Under the pieces are notes generated by a model, which was not told where the DNA came from, searched no databases, and saw only the letters and a list, made by a program, of their open reading frames with translations. A stretch of DNA of 24,921 nucleotides, taken from positions 1 to 24,921 of the forward strand of contig JAADBR010000049.1 in the NCBI GenBank assembly GCA_009995705.1. Reading direction: 5' to 3'. This document shows positions 15,461-23,769 of this stretch, in pieces; the stretch's first letter is position 1, and every line of letters begins with the position of its first letter. A program made the translations under genes and the position numbers. This DNA is from Microcystis aeruginosa W13-11. Lineage in GTDB: Bacteria > Cyanobacteriota > Cyanobacteriia > Cyanobacteriales > Microcystaceae.

Positions 15461-16072
15461 TTAACAATGCACGCTCAAAGAGTCTTTGAACGAGGGTGTA
15501 TCTACCAGAGCAAAAAGGAAGAACCCCCGTACTCCATTAGGATACCTGTCCATTTGTCGCCCATCAATTTCTGATTTAACTACTTTTTTTCCACCCAAAT
15601 TATCGATTAATTCACCAGTCCGGCTAACTGTCTTTGACCTATGAGCTTCACAACAATTTATAACGGTTTTTCCGTACTCAAATGCCCTAGATTTTAAGAA
15701 TATTTTAAACCGATACTGTGACCAAGTTAAAATCTGTCTAACAGACTTTGATTGGATTTTTCTTCCAGACCTTAAGACCATTTCTGATACTTCAAATGTC
15801 GGCAATAAAATCCCATCGAAGTTTTCTACTAAGAATCTAGCTACTTTGTGATGTAGTTCATCAACTAGGTTTCTAATGCTTAATATTAGTCGATTACAGG
15901 TGTTATGATGGCATTTATAGGTTTTGGCTTTAACTTTAGTGGAACGAGAAATTAAGTCATCTAAATTATAGCACAAACGAAGACTTCTCATTACTTTAAA
16001 ATCAGCGGTAATGTCTTCACTAATTGACAGGCTTGCCCCTTTGAGAGCTAGTTTCAGATTAGACCTATCCAT
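15461..16072 (-). pseudogene. Degenerate TnpB-like (IS200/IS605 or IS607 type OrfB) remnant
   Basis: A 203-residue open frame matches only the C-terminal half of a TnpB: LDDLISRSTKVKAKT, NLVDELHHKVARFLVENFDG, LPTFEVSEM (RuvC-II, Glu94), TWSQYRFKIFLKSRAFEYG, then the zinc-ribbon and RuvC-III region SKTVSRTGELIDNLGG...GRQMDRYPNG. The RuvC-I Asp and wedge domains are absent, and residues 1-22 do not match the family. The RuvC-III DRD motif is DRY (Y177 in place of the catalytic Asp), and none of the four zinc-ribbon cysteines is present (V149, T152, S167, D170). It is thus a decayed, probably inactive nuclease, and the ATG used is unlikely to be a natural start. It sits where pilM would be expected. 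Confidence 0.8.
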
Positions 16073-16275
16073 AATATTATCTTAAGACTAAAAGTTTTTC
16101 TAGCTAAGGAATCTAACCAAGTAAAAATGATTTTAATTGTCTCATATTTTTTCAGTGCAATTGAATTAGCAACGATAGATATACATTTCAGCCCTAGAAA
16201 TACTCAGTTAGTACACAAGCTAAAAGCAAGCTGTGATTGGGTTATAATTTTTGAAGATGTCTATTGTCGATAATA
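16073..16275. other. Intergenic stretch between two transposase remnants
   Basis: AT-rich. Frames on both strands are short and broken. I see no recognisable piece of pilM, no RNA gene and no clear terminal repeat. Confidence 0.5.
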
Positions 16276-16422
16276 TCATCGGGTAATTTTGAGAGGGCGT
16301 TCGGCGAGATCAGCCGAGCCGTTGGCCAAGGTTCTTTTTTTGACTTGATCTCCTTCTTGATAGGAATCTGGTCGAAGAACAGCGGGAGGGTAATTACGGT
16401 TAGGAACCTTTTCTATATGCAT
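16276..16422 (-). pseudogene. IS1634-type transposase, N-terminal remnant
   Basis: From ATG 16422 the frame reads MHIEKVPNRNYPPAVL then EGDQVKKRTLAN, the recognisable beginning of IS1634-family transposases (consensus of the M-x-IE-x-VPNR-x-SPPAVLLRESYRE type). It stops at TGA 16276-16278 after 48 residues, whereas complete members have several hundred. The frame stays open upstream to 16482, but that part is not family-like. A hairpin CCATCAA-GAAAAG-TTGATGG (16487-16506) lies upstream and may be part of the element end. Confidence 0.7.
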
Positions 16423-16577
16423 GACCGCCATTGTAGCAAATGGAGAGAATTTTTGTCCATTAATAGATGTTACAAATTCCATGGCTCCATCAAGAAAAGT
16501 TGATGGGTGTATCCATTGATGGATAAAGATTTTCGGCTATTGTAGTAGATATGTATGGGGGAAGTTCAGTAATAAGT

Positions 16578-17156
16578 CTATGACAAATTGATCTCTAATA
16601 ACCCCGGGGGTGGCGCAATCTCGATGCGTGCCGCTTTCAGATCCACCAGTGGAACAATTTCTTTGACAAAGGGAACCAGAACCGTGGCTTTTGAGTCGGG
16701 GGATAGACTTTTTTTCTTGACAGAGGCGAGATTGGCTTCTAGTTGCACTGCTAAAATGTCATTACCCGCCCACAAAATATCTACTACAACCCCGATTTTT
16801 TCTCCTGTCAGGTGATGATAAACCTCCAAGTTTACTAGCTCACTAACATGATACTCATCCGCTTTTAGGCGAGGTTTTTCTAGTTTATTCGCCCATAATT
16901 TATATCCGCGCAAAGCTTCGGCCTGTTCCCGATTTTCAACCCCATCTAACTTGATAATATAAACATTTTTGCCCGGTAGCTCACGTCCCCTGAGCAGCGT
17001 AATTTCTTGGATTTCTCCCCCCTGGGTCTCTTGTATTCCCCTAATCCCTCGCTTCTGAAAACGTTCGGGAAAATCTGATACCGATAAAACTCGCAATTCT
17101 CCCTCCAGTCCCTGGGGTGCTACTATTGTCCCAATTTCTAGCCAATTTTCTTCCAT
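16578..17156 (-). CDS. rimM: Ribosome maturation factor RimM
   Basis: RimM binds ribosomal protein S19 and helps assemble the head of the 30S subunit. The 192-residue length is typical. The N-terminal RimM domain starts WLEIGTIVAPQGLEGELRVLS (here 5-25), with the G-(L)-x-GE turn, and continues to about residue 95. A PRC-barrel domain follows (DEYHVSELVNLEVYH... to KATVLVPFVKEIVPLVDLKAARIEIAPPPGLLEI). No defect is visible. A TATACT -10-like hexamer lies within 60 bases upstream on the minus strand, in the divergent spacer to tab2. It is not with rpsP or trmD, its partners in many bacteria. Confidence 0.95.
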   Translation of the reverse strand: MEENWLEIGTIVAPQGLEGELRVLSVSDFPERFQKRGIRGIQETQGGEIQEITLLRGRELPGKNVYIIKLDGVENREQAEALRGYKLWANKLEKPRLKADEYHVSELVNLEVYHHLTGEKIGVVVDILWAGNDILAVQLEANLASVKKKSLSPDSKATVLVPFVKEIVPLVDLKAARIEIAPPPGLLEINLS

Positions 17157-17306
17157 TGTCTCGATATGTTTTGCTATAGCTTTCCCTAGTATATAGCCTT
17201 TTTTGTCTCGCTCCTAGATTTTTAAGGTCTTGGTAAGGTAAAATTTTTAATTGACCTCTACTCCTGACCATTTTTTGACTTTTTACTGGTGGCTTTTGAC
17301 TAAATT

Positions 17307-18104
17307 ATGACTATTTGGCAAGCGGATTTTTATAAATCTTCATCTTCTTCACCTCTTGGCCCAGTCTGGCAATTGTTAATTTTCGATCCTCTCGGTCATC
17401 TTATCTATGAAAATTCCTGTCCCCAATCCCAAGCTAATAGCGACTGGTTAACCCAACAGTTACAGCAAGCTTGTCAAGTCTCCTCCCCAGAAATTATCCA
17501 AGTTTTTCGCCCCCAGTGCGCCAATTTATTTCTCCTCGCTGGTCAAAATTTACAGATCAAAATCGAGTTAACCCGTCACGTTAACGCTCTGAAAAAACAG
17601 CTAGAATTACGGCAAATCCCCATCAATATCGACTCTCCTCCACCGCAACCCCTACCAGACCAATTTTTAGGTCAAGAGTGGCGTTTTGCTCGCTTTCCCA
17701 CCGTTGATTTAGTTAACTTTTTTGGTGATCGCAGAATACCGATTCTTTCCCTACCAGAGGCATTTTCTCCCTTAAAATTAGGTTTAGCCTCCACTCTCAT
17801 GATCCCCGGTGTGGTTATTACCGGTGGTAAAAAATCTCTTGCCATCGCTCGTTGGTTAGAGGAAATTAACCCAGTATTCATCGATCATATTCCCACAGAA
17901 AGGGGGCGATCGGGCGGTTTAGTTTTGGAATCGGGTCTAAATGAACGTTGGATTTTTCTGACCTACGAAGATGAAGAGGTGGCCCCAGCAGCCAATGTTT
18001 ATCAGGCAACCAAACAGGAAAGCCAAGGTTTGCACTTTCTTCTCATACAACCGGATGATTCAGGCCGCACTTTTACTGGCTTTTGGCTACTGAAACAAGT
18101 TTAA
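17307..18104 (+). CDS. Tab2/Atab2 family RNA-binding protein (DUF1092)
   Basis: Family members in Chlamydomonas (Tab2) and Arabidopsis (Atab2) bind AU-rich psaB/psbA-type leaders and promote synthesis of photosystem I and II proteins; cyanobacteria carry the ancestral form. The 265-residue product opens TIWQADFYKSSS, continues WQLLIFDPLGHLIYE, EIIQVFRPQCANLF, PQPLPDQFLGQEWRFARF, then LKLGLASTLMIPGVVITGGKKSLAIARWLEE and ends in RWIFLTYEDEEV...FLLIQPDDSGRTFTGFWLL. The WxADFYR-like start, the PQPLP-x-x-LxGExW segment and the SGR-end are the family hallmarks. The 3' end overlaps the convergent CPBP gene by 18 bases. Confidence 0.9.
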   Translation: MTIWQADFYKSSSSSPLGPVWQLLIFDPLGHLIYENSCPQSQANSDWLTQQLQQACQVSSPEIIQVFRPQCANLFLLAGQNLQIKIELTRHVNALKKQLELRQIPINIDSPPPQPLPDQFLGQEWRFARFPTVDLVNFFGDRRIPILSLPEAFSPLKLGLASTLMIPGVVITGGKKSLAIARWLEEINPVFIDHIPTERGRSGGLVLESGLNERWIFLTYEDEEVAPAANVYQATKQESQGLHFLLIQPDDSGRTFTGFWLLKQV

Positions 18105-18881
18105 CCCCCAAGCTGTCCCCAAGAGGCAAAGAATACCCGCTAAACCTGCTAAAGGTTGGTTATATATACCTTTAACCCAAACTAACCCAGAATCGCTGTA
18201 AGACATTAATTCGGCACTGTCTAGCAAGGCTAATCCCCACACCCAACCGCTATGAAGTCCCCAAGCTAATCCTAAACTACCATGATCGATCGCCCGCGCC
18301 CAGACCAGAACCATTCCCATCAGACATAAACCGGGTAGTTGCGGCAGCGTTTGCTGACGTTCCCAAAGCAGATGTAGCAGGGCAAAAATTAGGCTAGAAA
18401 TGGCTCCCGCCACCCAAAAACCGTATTCTTGGCTTAATTGACTCAAAAAGATGCCTCTAAAGATTAATTCCTCGGTAATACCCACCCAGAGGGCCACTAT
18501 CAACAGGGGTAAACTCAAGGCAAAAGCACGAGTTAGGTTTTTGGGCTGCCAATGTACCCAGGTCAAAATCCCCTCTAGGAAAAAAATTATCCCTAATCCC
18601 ACCACTGCCAAGATTAATCCTTTAGTTAGGGAGATAAATAGGGAAAATGACCAAATTAATCCGTAATTATGGAGGCTGCTCCCCTCTATCTTCAATAATC
18701 CCCAGATAACTAAGGGAGCCAAAACGTAAAGAGAGGCCACTAGGGGCAATTTCTGCTCAGGTTTTGTCCCTTGCAGCGGTTGCCATCCCAAACGACTCCC
18801 TAAACCAATGGCAATCGGCAGCCAGAGAATTAACCAGGCTAACAGGAAAATAATAATTTTTATTAAGGCAGCCATGTTCAT
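18087..18881 (-). CDS. CPBP-family intramembrane metalloprotease (type II CAAX/Abi-like)
   Basis: A multi-pass membrane protein of about 264 residues with at least six hydrophobic segments. The CPBP motifs are present: EELIFRG (EExxxR, about 137-143), a following FALLHLLW (His, about 167-174) and GLAWGLHSGWVW (His, near 214). Homologues are glutamate intramembrane proteases or bacteriocin-immunity-like proteins; substrate here is unknown. Three starts are possible (TTG 18887, ATG 18881, ATG 18875), none with a clear Shine-Dalgarno; I chose the first ATG. Confidence 0.9.
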   Translation of the reverse strand: MNMAALIKIIIFLLAWLILWLPIAIGLGSRLGWQPLQGTKPEQKLPLVASLYVLAPLVIWGLLKIEGSSLHNYGLIWSFSLFISLTKGLILAVVGLGIIFFLEGILTWVHWQPKNLTRAFALSLPLLIVALWVGITEELIFRGIFLSQLSQEYGFWVAGAISSLIFALLHLLWERQQTLPQLPGLCLMGMVLVWARAIDHGSLGLAWGLHSGWVWGLALLDSAELMSYSDSGLVWVKGIYNQPLAGLAGILCLLGTAWGLNLFQ

Positions 18882-18890
18882 TGTCAATTA

Positions 18891-18955
18891 GGTGTTAGGG
18901 AAGTGGGGGTGTAGGGTTTTGGGGTATTAGTTGAAATTTCCCTATCCCTAACACC
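18891..18955. repeat. Dispersed repeat, copy 2, bounded by an 11-bp inverted repeat
   Basis: GGTGTTAGGGA (18891-18901) and TCCCTAACACC (18945-18955) are perfect inverted repeats around GGGGGTGTAGGGTTTTGGGG. The reverse complement of the interior matches 2083-2136. The repeat lies immediately upstream of the CPBP start, so it could be in its leader. Confidence 0.65.
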
Positions 18956-19214
18956 CATAAAACAACAACCCCTCTAGGCATAGGATAACTGTGGAACTTT
19001 GCTCTGGGAAAGCCTAGCTCCAACAAAAATCCATCCCTAGGGGGTTGCGAAAAAGAAGAAAAAGTGCTTAAGGAAACCCCTCAAGTTGATGAAAGAGGCG
19101 GTCAGGGGTTAGAATTAGGGATAAGAATCTATATTGTCTTTTTAGTCGGTCTTGTCAAAACTAGCCCTTTTGACTGCCGATTTTTTTTGTCCTTATCCCT
19201 ACTCCGTAACCTAT
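18956..19214. other. Spacer upstream of the CPBP gene and downstream of cyabrB
   Basis: No convincing protein gene. The only clear structure is a T-tailed hairpin at 19146-19188 oriented for the plus strand (separate entry). Confidence 0.5.
19146..19188 (+). terminator. Plus-strand hairpin with eight T residues, without an assigned gene
   Basis: TCGG (19146-19149), internal loop, GTCAAAA (19154-19160), loop CTAGCCC, TTTTGAC (19168-19174), CCGA (19177-19180), followed by TTTTTTTT (19181-19188). This is a good rho-independent terminator for plus-strand transcription, but no plus-strand protein gene lies upstream between 18888 and 19146. It may end an unannotated small RNA, or it may limit transcription into the cyabrB region. 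Confidence 0.5.
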
Positions 19215-19601
19215 TTAAGCTTCTACCGGTTCTTCTGATTCCGTTTGTTTGAGGTGGATGTGCTTGTAGCCAAGTTTGATTTCAAACTCATCGCCGGGCT
19301 GCAAGTTCATTTGTTCGGTATAGGTGGAACCGATGACGATTTGACCATTTTTATGGACACTAACCCGGAAAGTGGGTTCGCGGCCGCGGCCATCTTTAGT
19401 GCCTTCGGGATCGAGAGGAACCCCTTTTGCACCCAAAACAGCATCGTAAAAGTCGGTTAAATTGACCCGAACTTGGCCATCCTTACTTTGAGAGTAGTAA
19501 CCACAACGTTTTGCCGTTTCACGACGGGGTAAGTGGGATAACTCTTTGACTTTTTGAAGTAGAGCTTTCCCGGTTAGGGGAGTAGGAGAGATATCACTCA
19601 T
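19215..19601 (-). CDS. cyAbrB-type transcriptional regulator
   Basis: The 128-residue product has the cyanobacterial layout: conserved LTGKALLQKVKELSHLPRRETAKRCGYYS (about 9-37), then VNLTDFYDAVLGAKGV, and the AbrB-like swapped-hairpin DNA-binding region at the C-terminal end (FRVSVHKNGQIVIGSTYTEQMNLQPGDEFEIKLGYKHIHL, about 79-118). cyAbrB proteins act broadly on carbon/nitrogen balance, hydrogenase and fatty-acid supply. I cannot decide between the cyAbrB1 and cyAbrB2 paralogues from sequence memory. A promoter candidate is at 19664-19672. Confidence 0.93.
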   Translation of the reverse strand: MSDISPTPLTGKALLQKVKELSHLPRRETAKRCGYYSQSKDGQVRVNLTDFYDAVLGAKGVPLDPEGTKDGRGREPTFRVSVHKNGQIVIGSTYTEQMNLQPGDEFEIKLGYKHIHLKQTESEEPVEA

Positions 19602-20124
19602 GGTACTTTTTAATGTCCCTTGATTTTTGACTGACTGTCAATTAAGTTTACACTGACAAATTGATCATACCAAAAATCTTGCCAAAAATGTCTAGAGGGG
19701 AATAATAAATTTTTTAAAACTGATGGTTCGGTGATGACAATCGTGCTAAGAAGACCCCGGACTAGGTAGTAAGTGTAAACCTTGTGGAGGAGAGGAAATT
19801 TTTGGACAAGACTCTGGCAATTTTTGGTCGGGTGCAAGGAAAACAGGGGGGAGAAAGTGAGGACATAAAACCGCTCAAGCTATACCTAGCAAGAAATTGA
19901 GAAACTATACTTGTGGTTGGAGTTGGCAAAAAACTAATGACCCAGAGCAGTAAATCCGGGGGGATTAAACTGTTTTCGATTAACTTCCCCATCTATCATT
20001 AGGCCTAGATACCCACCCCTTGGCTCAACCGACCGGGGAAAATCTTAAGGATTAATTACCATTACTAGCTCCCCCTTGGCCCGTTAACATCGATTATCCT
20101 GAGTATTAGGAGTCCCTCATCCCC
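19602..20124. other. Long divergent spacer between cyabrB and sdhB
   Basis: 523 bases with no credible protein frame; short overlapping frames are not family-like. It holds the leaders of two divergent genes. It contains A/T-rich stretches near cyabrB and a G-rich middle part (GGAGGAGAGG at about 19783-19795, AGGGGGGAGAAAG at 19844-19856) that could hold an RNA or a regulatory region. No tRNA is seen. Confidence 0.5.
19664..19672 (-). promoter_or_regulatory. Candidate extended -10 of cyabrB
   Basis: On the minus strand TGGTATGAT is an extended -10 (TGn plus TATGAT), about 65 bases upstream of the ATG. The -35 match is poor (GACATT-like), as is usual with extended -10 promoters. Untested. Confidence 0.4.
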
Positions 20125-21120
20125 GTGCCGAGTATGGAAGTTTCTTTTAAAATTCTGCGTCAACGACCCAACGACACCCCCTACCTAGAAAATTTTACCC
20201 TAGAGGTGGAGGCGGGAAATACAATTCTCGACTGCCTTAATCGCATCAAATGGGAACTTGATGGAACTTTGGCCTTTCGTAAAAATTGCCGCAATACAAT
20301 TTGTGGCAGCTGTGGGATGAAAATTAACGGTCGTTCGTCCTTGGCTTGTCAACAAAATATCGCCAGTGAATTAAACCATTGTAGCCAAAAAGATGCTGGA
20401 GAAATTCCCGAAATCACGATCGCACCCCTGGGTAATTTACCAATTATCCGGGATTTAATCGTCAATATGCAACCGTTTTGGGACGATTTAGAAAAGGTTG
20501 AACCTTATATTAGTAGTCAAGCACGCACCATTCCCGAACGAGAATTTCTGCAAACTCCAGAAGAAAGAGCCAATCTCAATCAGATGGGTAACTGCATTAT
20601 GTGCGGCGCCTGTTATTCGGAATGTAATGCCAAGCAAGTCAATCCCGATTTTGTCGGTCCCCACGCTTTAGCAAAAGCGCAGCGCACCCTAGCAGATTCC
20701 CGCGATGGTAATCAGGAAAGTCGCCTAGAACTTTATAACCAAGGCACCGCAGGGGTTTGGGGGTGTACGCGCTGCTATTTCTGTAATGCGGTTTGTCCCA
20801 TGGAAGTGGCCCCCATGGATCAAATCGGTAAAATTAAACAGGAAATACTCGCTCGCAAGTCGGACGATAGTAGTCGTCCCATTCGTCACCGGAAAGTTTT
20901 AGTGGAATTAGTCAAAGCAGGGGGATGGGTTGATGAACGCAAATTCGGACTCTATGTGGTGGGCAATTATTGGCGCGATTTACGGGGTTTATTAAGTATT
21001 GCTCCCTTGGGATTGCGGATGATGGCTAAGGGTAAATTTCCCACGAGTTTTGAAGCTTCCGAGGGAACCGAGGAAGTCAGAGGTCTAATTACTGCCATTC
21101 AAAATTCTCGCTCTCGATAG
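20125..21120 (+). CDS. sdhB: Succinate dehydrogenase/fumarate reductase iron-sulfur subunit
   Basis: SdhB passes electrons from the FAD subunit to quinone in the thylakoid/plasma membrane chain. The 331-residue product has a 2Fe-2S set (C55, C60, C63, C75; CRNTICGSCG) and, further on, CIMCGACYSEC (C157, C160, C163, C167) and CTRCYFCNAVCP (C214, C217, C220, C224). In classical SdhB the residue at position 217 is not Cys; here it is, giving the third cluster four cysteines (see findings). The C-terminal extension of about 80 residues past the last cluster is longer than in E. coli SdhB. I use GTG 20125 because TTAGGAG lies 12 bases upstream; ATG 20134 is the alternative. No sdhA or membrane anchor gene is adjacent. 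Confidence 0.94.
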   Translation: MPSMEVSFKILRQRPNDTPYLENFTLEVEAGNTILDCLNRIKWELDGTLAFRKNCRNTICGSCGMKINGRSSLACQQNIASELNHCSQKDAGEIPEITIAPLGNLPIIRDLIVNMQPFWDDLEKVEPYISSQARTIPEREFLQTPEERANLNQMGNCIMCGACYSECNAKQVNPDFVGPHALAKAQRTLADSRDGNQESRLELYNQGTAGVWGCTRCYFCNAVCPMEVAPMDQIGKIKQEILARKSDDSSRPIRHRKVLVELVKAGGWVDERKFGLYVVGNYWRDLRGLLSIAPLGLRMMAKGKFPTSFEASEGTEEVRGLITAIQNSRSR

Positions 21121-21176
21121 TTAGAGTAATTCTGAGATGATTATGATCTATATTCTATTTGACTGGAGAATCCCTT

Positions 21177-22182
21177 ATGATGTTCGATCGAGATAGTATC
21201 CGTGGTTTTTCTGCCCTAATCACCCTTGTGGGAGTCGCTTCTAGTTTGGGTTTTAGCTTCAACGCACCAGCTTTCTCCCAAGCTACCTCTAACAATTTAC
21301 CATTACTCTTAGCCCAAAAAAGCGAAAAGGTGCGGGTAGCGGTTTTAGACTTCGATTATAGCGGTCTCAGTAATTCCCAGTGGTTAACATTTCTCAATGG
21401 TGGGGCCAGTGGTGTCAGTGATATTCTCGTCAATAAATTGGTGGAAAGTGGTCGCTATACAGTCATTGAGCGCAGTCGCATTGATACCGTCCTCAGAGAA
21501 CAAAATTTTGGGGCTTCGGGACGGGTAGATGCCGCTACCGCTGCTCAAATCGGGCAAATTTTGGGGGTAGATGTGGTGATTATCGGTTCGATTACCCAAT
21601 TCGATTTACAAAAAAAACAATCCGGTGGCTCGTTTATTATTTTTAGCACTGCCAAGACAGAAACCGATGCTTTTGTCAAGTTAAATGTCCGGGCAATTAA
21701 TACCACCACGGCCGAAATTATTACCACCGCTCAGGGAGATGGTACTGCCAATCAATCCGATGGTTCAACCGTGGTTTTAGGGGTTGGGGGTGGTTCCCAA
21801 ACCTCCAACGAAGGGAAATTACTCAGTATTGCCACCGATAAGGCGGTAAGCGCAGGTGGTGGGTAATCTCAATGATAAAGCCGAACAAATCGCCGCTACA
21901 CCGCGCTCGCTCCCCACTGTCACCGCTTTAGTGGCTGCCGTGGCGGGAAATCAGGTAATTCTCAATAAAGGTACGGGAGAAGGTTATCGTGTTGGTTTAC
22001 GCATTTCCATCGAAAGGACGACCCAAACGGTCAAGGATCCGCAAACGGGTAAGGTTATCCGTCAGATTACTCAACCGATTGGCACTCTCGAAATTGTCGA
22101 AGCTGATGGTCAATCTAGCGTCGGTCGCATCATTACCGGTAATGGTTTTAAAATCGGTGATTTAGCTAGACCGATTCGTTAA
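21177..22182 (+). pseudogene. CsgG-family protein gene split by a one-base frameshift
   Basis: The two parts form one family protein of about 335 residues: signal peptide (MMFDRDSIRGFSALITLVGV...FSQA), then VRVAVLDFDYSGLSN, SDILVNKLVESGRYTVIERSRID (CsgG core), VDVVIIGSITQFDL and, in the second frame, NLNDKAEQIAATPRSLP to the end at 22182. In the first frame GCA GGT GGT GGG TAA stops at 21866; removing one G at 21855/21856 gives GCA GTG GTG GGT AAT and restores A-V-V-G-N-L-N. CsgG relatives form secretion channels or act in curli-like assembly, while cyanobacterial members are of unknown role. ATG 21177 follows TGGAGA by 7 bases. It is either a real pseudogene, a programmed shift or a base-call error. 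Confidence 0.85.
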
Positions 22183-23362
<1,180 letters not shown>

Positions 23363-23383
23363 TTTCTGATTTTGAGCCTGAAA

Positions 23384-23409
23384 AAGGACACAAAGTAACT
23401 TGTGTCCTT
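23384..23409 (+). terminator. Perfect hairpin just after por
   Basis: AAGGACACAA (23384-23393), loop AGTAAC, TTGTGTCCTT (23400-23409). A 10-bp perfect stem 22 bases after the stop codon of por. No long T-run follows, so termination efficiency is uncertain; an RNA-stabilising 3' stem is also possible. Confidence 0.6.
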
Positions 23410-23487
23410 GTCGAAGCGGGGAGCGCTGGGACAGGGAGAAAGATTCCATAACTGGGTTTTTAAAGTTTGATTGGCAGTTAATGATAC

Positions 23488-23584
23488 TATAGCGGTAAGC
23501 GCTTGAGTGAGATACAAACCAAGCTTTGCCTAGCATGGTTTATAGCTCGTGACACTGTACCTCATACGACTGCACACCGCTATA
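23488..23584. mobile_element. MITE-like element of 97 bp with TATAGCGGT ends
   Basis: TATAGCGGT (23488-23496) and ACCGCTATA (23576-23584) are perfect 9-bp inverted repeats with no coding sequence between. An inner inverted repeat AAACCA...TGGTTT (23516-23541 region) can form a stem. A TA dinucleotide at each end fits a TA target-site insertion. No parent transposon is visible in this window. Confidence 0.6.
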
Positions 23585-23616
23585 TTAAAAACCGATTTGT
23601 TATTATTCCGATTTGA

Positions 23617-23769
23617 CTGCAAGCTTTTAATGCAGGTGCGGCTTATTTGTTTCAAGCTGCACAAGAGCCACCGCAGTCTGTCCCCGAAGGCGATAACGTG
23701 GTTGGTTTACTTCTCCTTGCAGGGGGATTGGCTCTTCTGGTTTCTGTGTGGAAACGAGGTCTATACTGA
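23617..23769 (+). pseudogene. Possible relic or uncalled small frame with PEP-CTERM-like tail
   Basis: Between TGA 23614-23616 and TGA 23767-23769 a frame reads LQAFNAGAAYLFQAAQEPPQ then SVPEGDNVVGLLLLAGGLAL and LVSVWKRGLY. The VPEG-D turn, a Leu/Ala/Gly-rich membrane helix and a basic end (WKRG) are the three parts of a PEP-CTERM-type sorting tail, although PEP is changed to PEG. No ATG or GTG precedes in frame; TTG 23647 is the only start candidate. It may be the broken 3' end of a larger surface protein gene whose 5' part was lost near the MITE-like element. Confidence 0.35.

Noticed and set aside
16423..16482. N-terminal extension of the IS1634-type remnant
   Set aside because: These 20 residues are outside the family start; ATG 16422 begins the recognised motif.
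19064..19252. 62-residue plus-strand frame downstream of cyabrB
   Set aside because: It runs into the antisense of the cyabrB end, has no RBS or motif, and passes through the T-tailed terminator hairpin.
19610..19992. Two overlapping minus-strand frames in the cyabrB-sdhB spacer
   Set aside because: Unusual composition for protein, no RBS and no family-like motif; the frames overlap each other and would sit on the cyabrB promoter.
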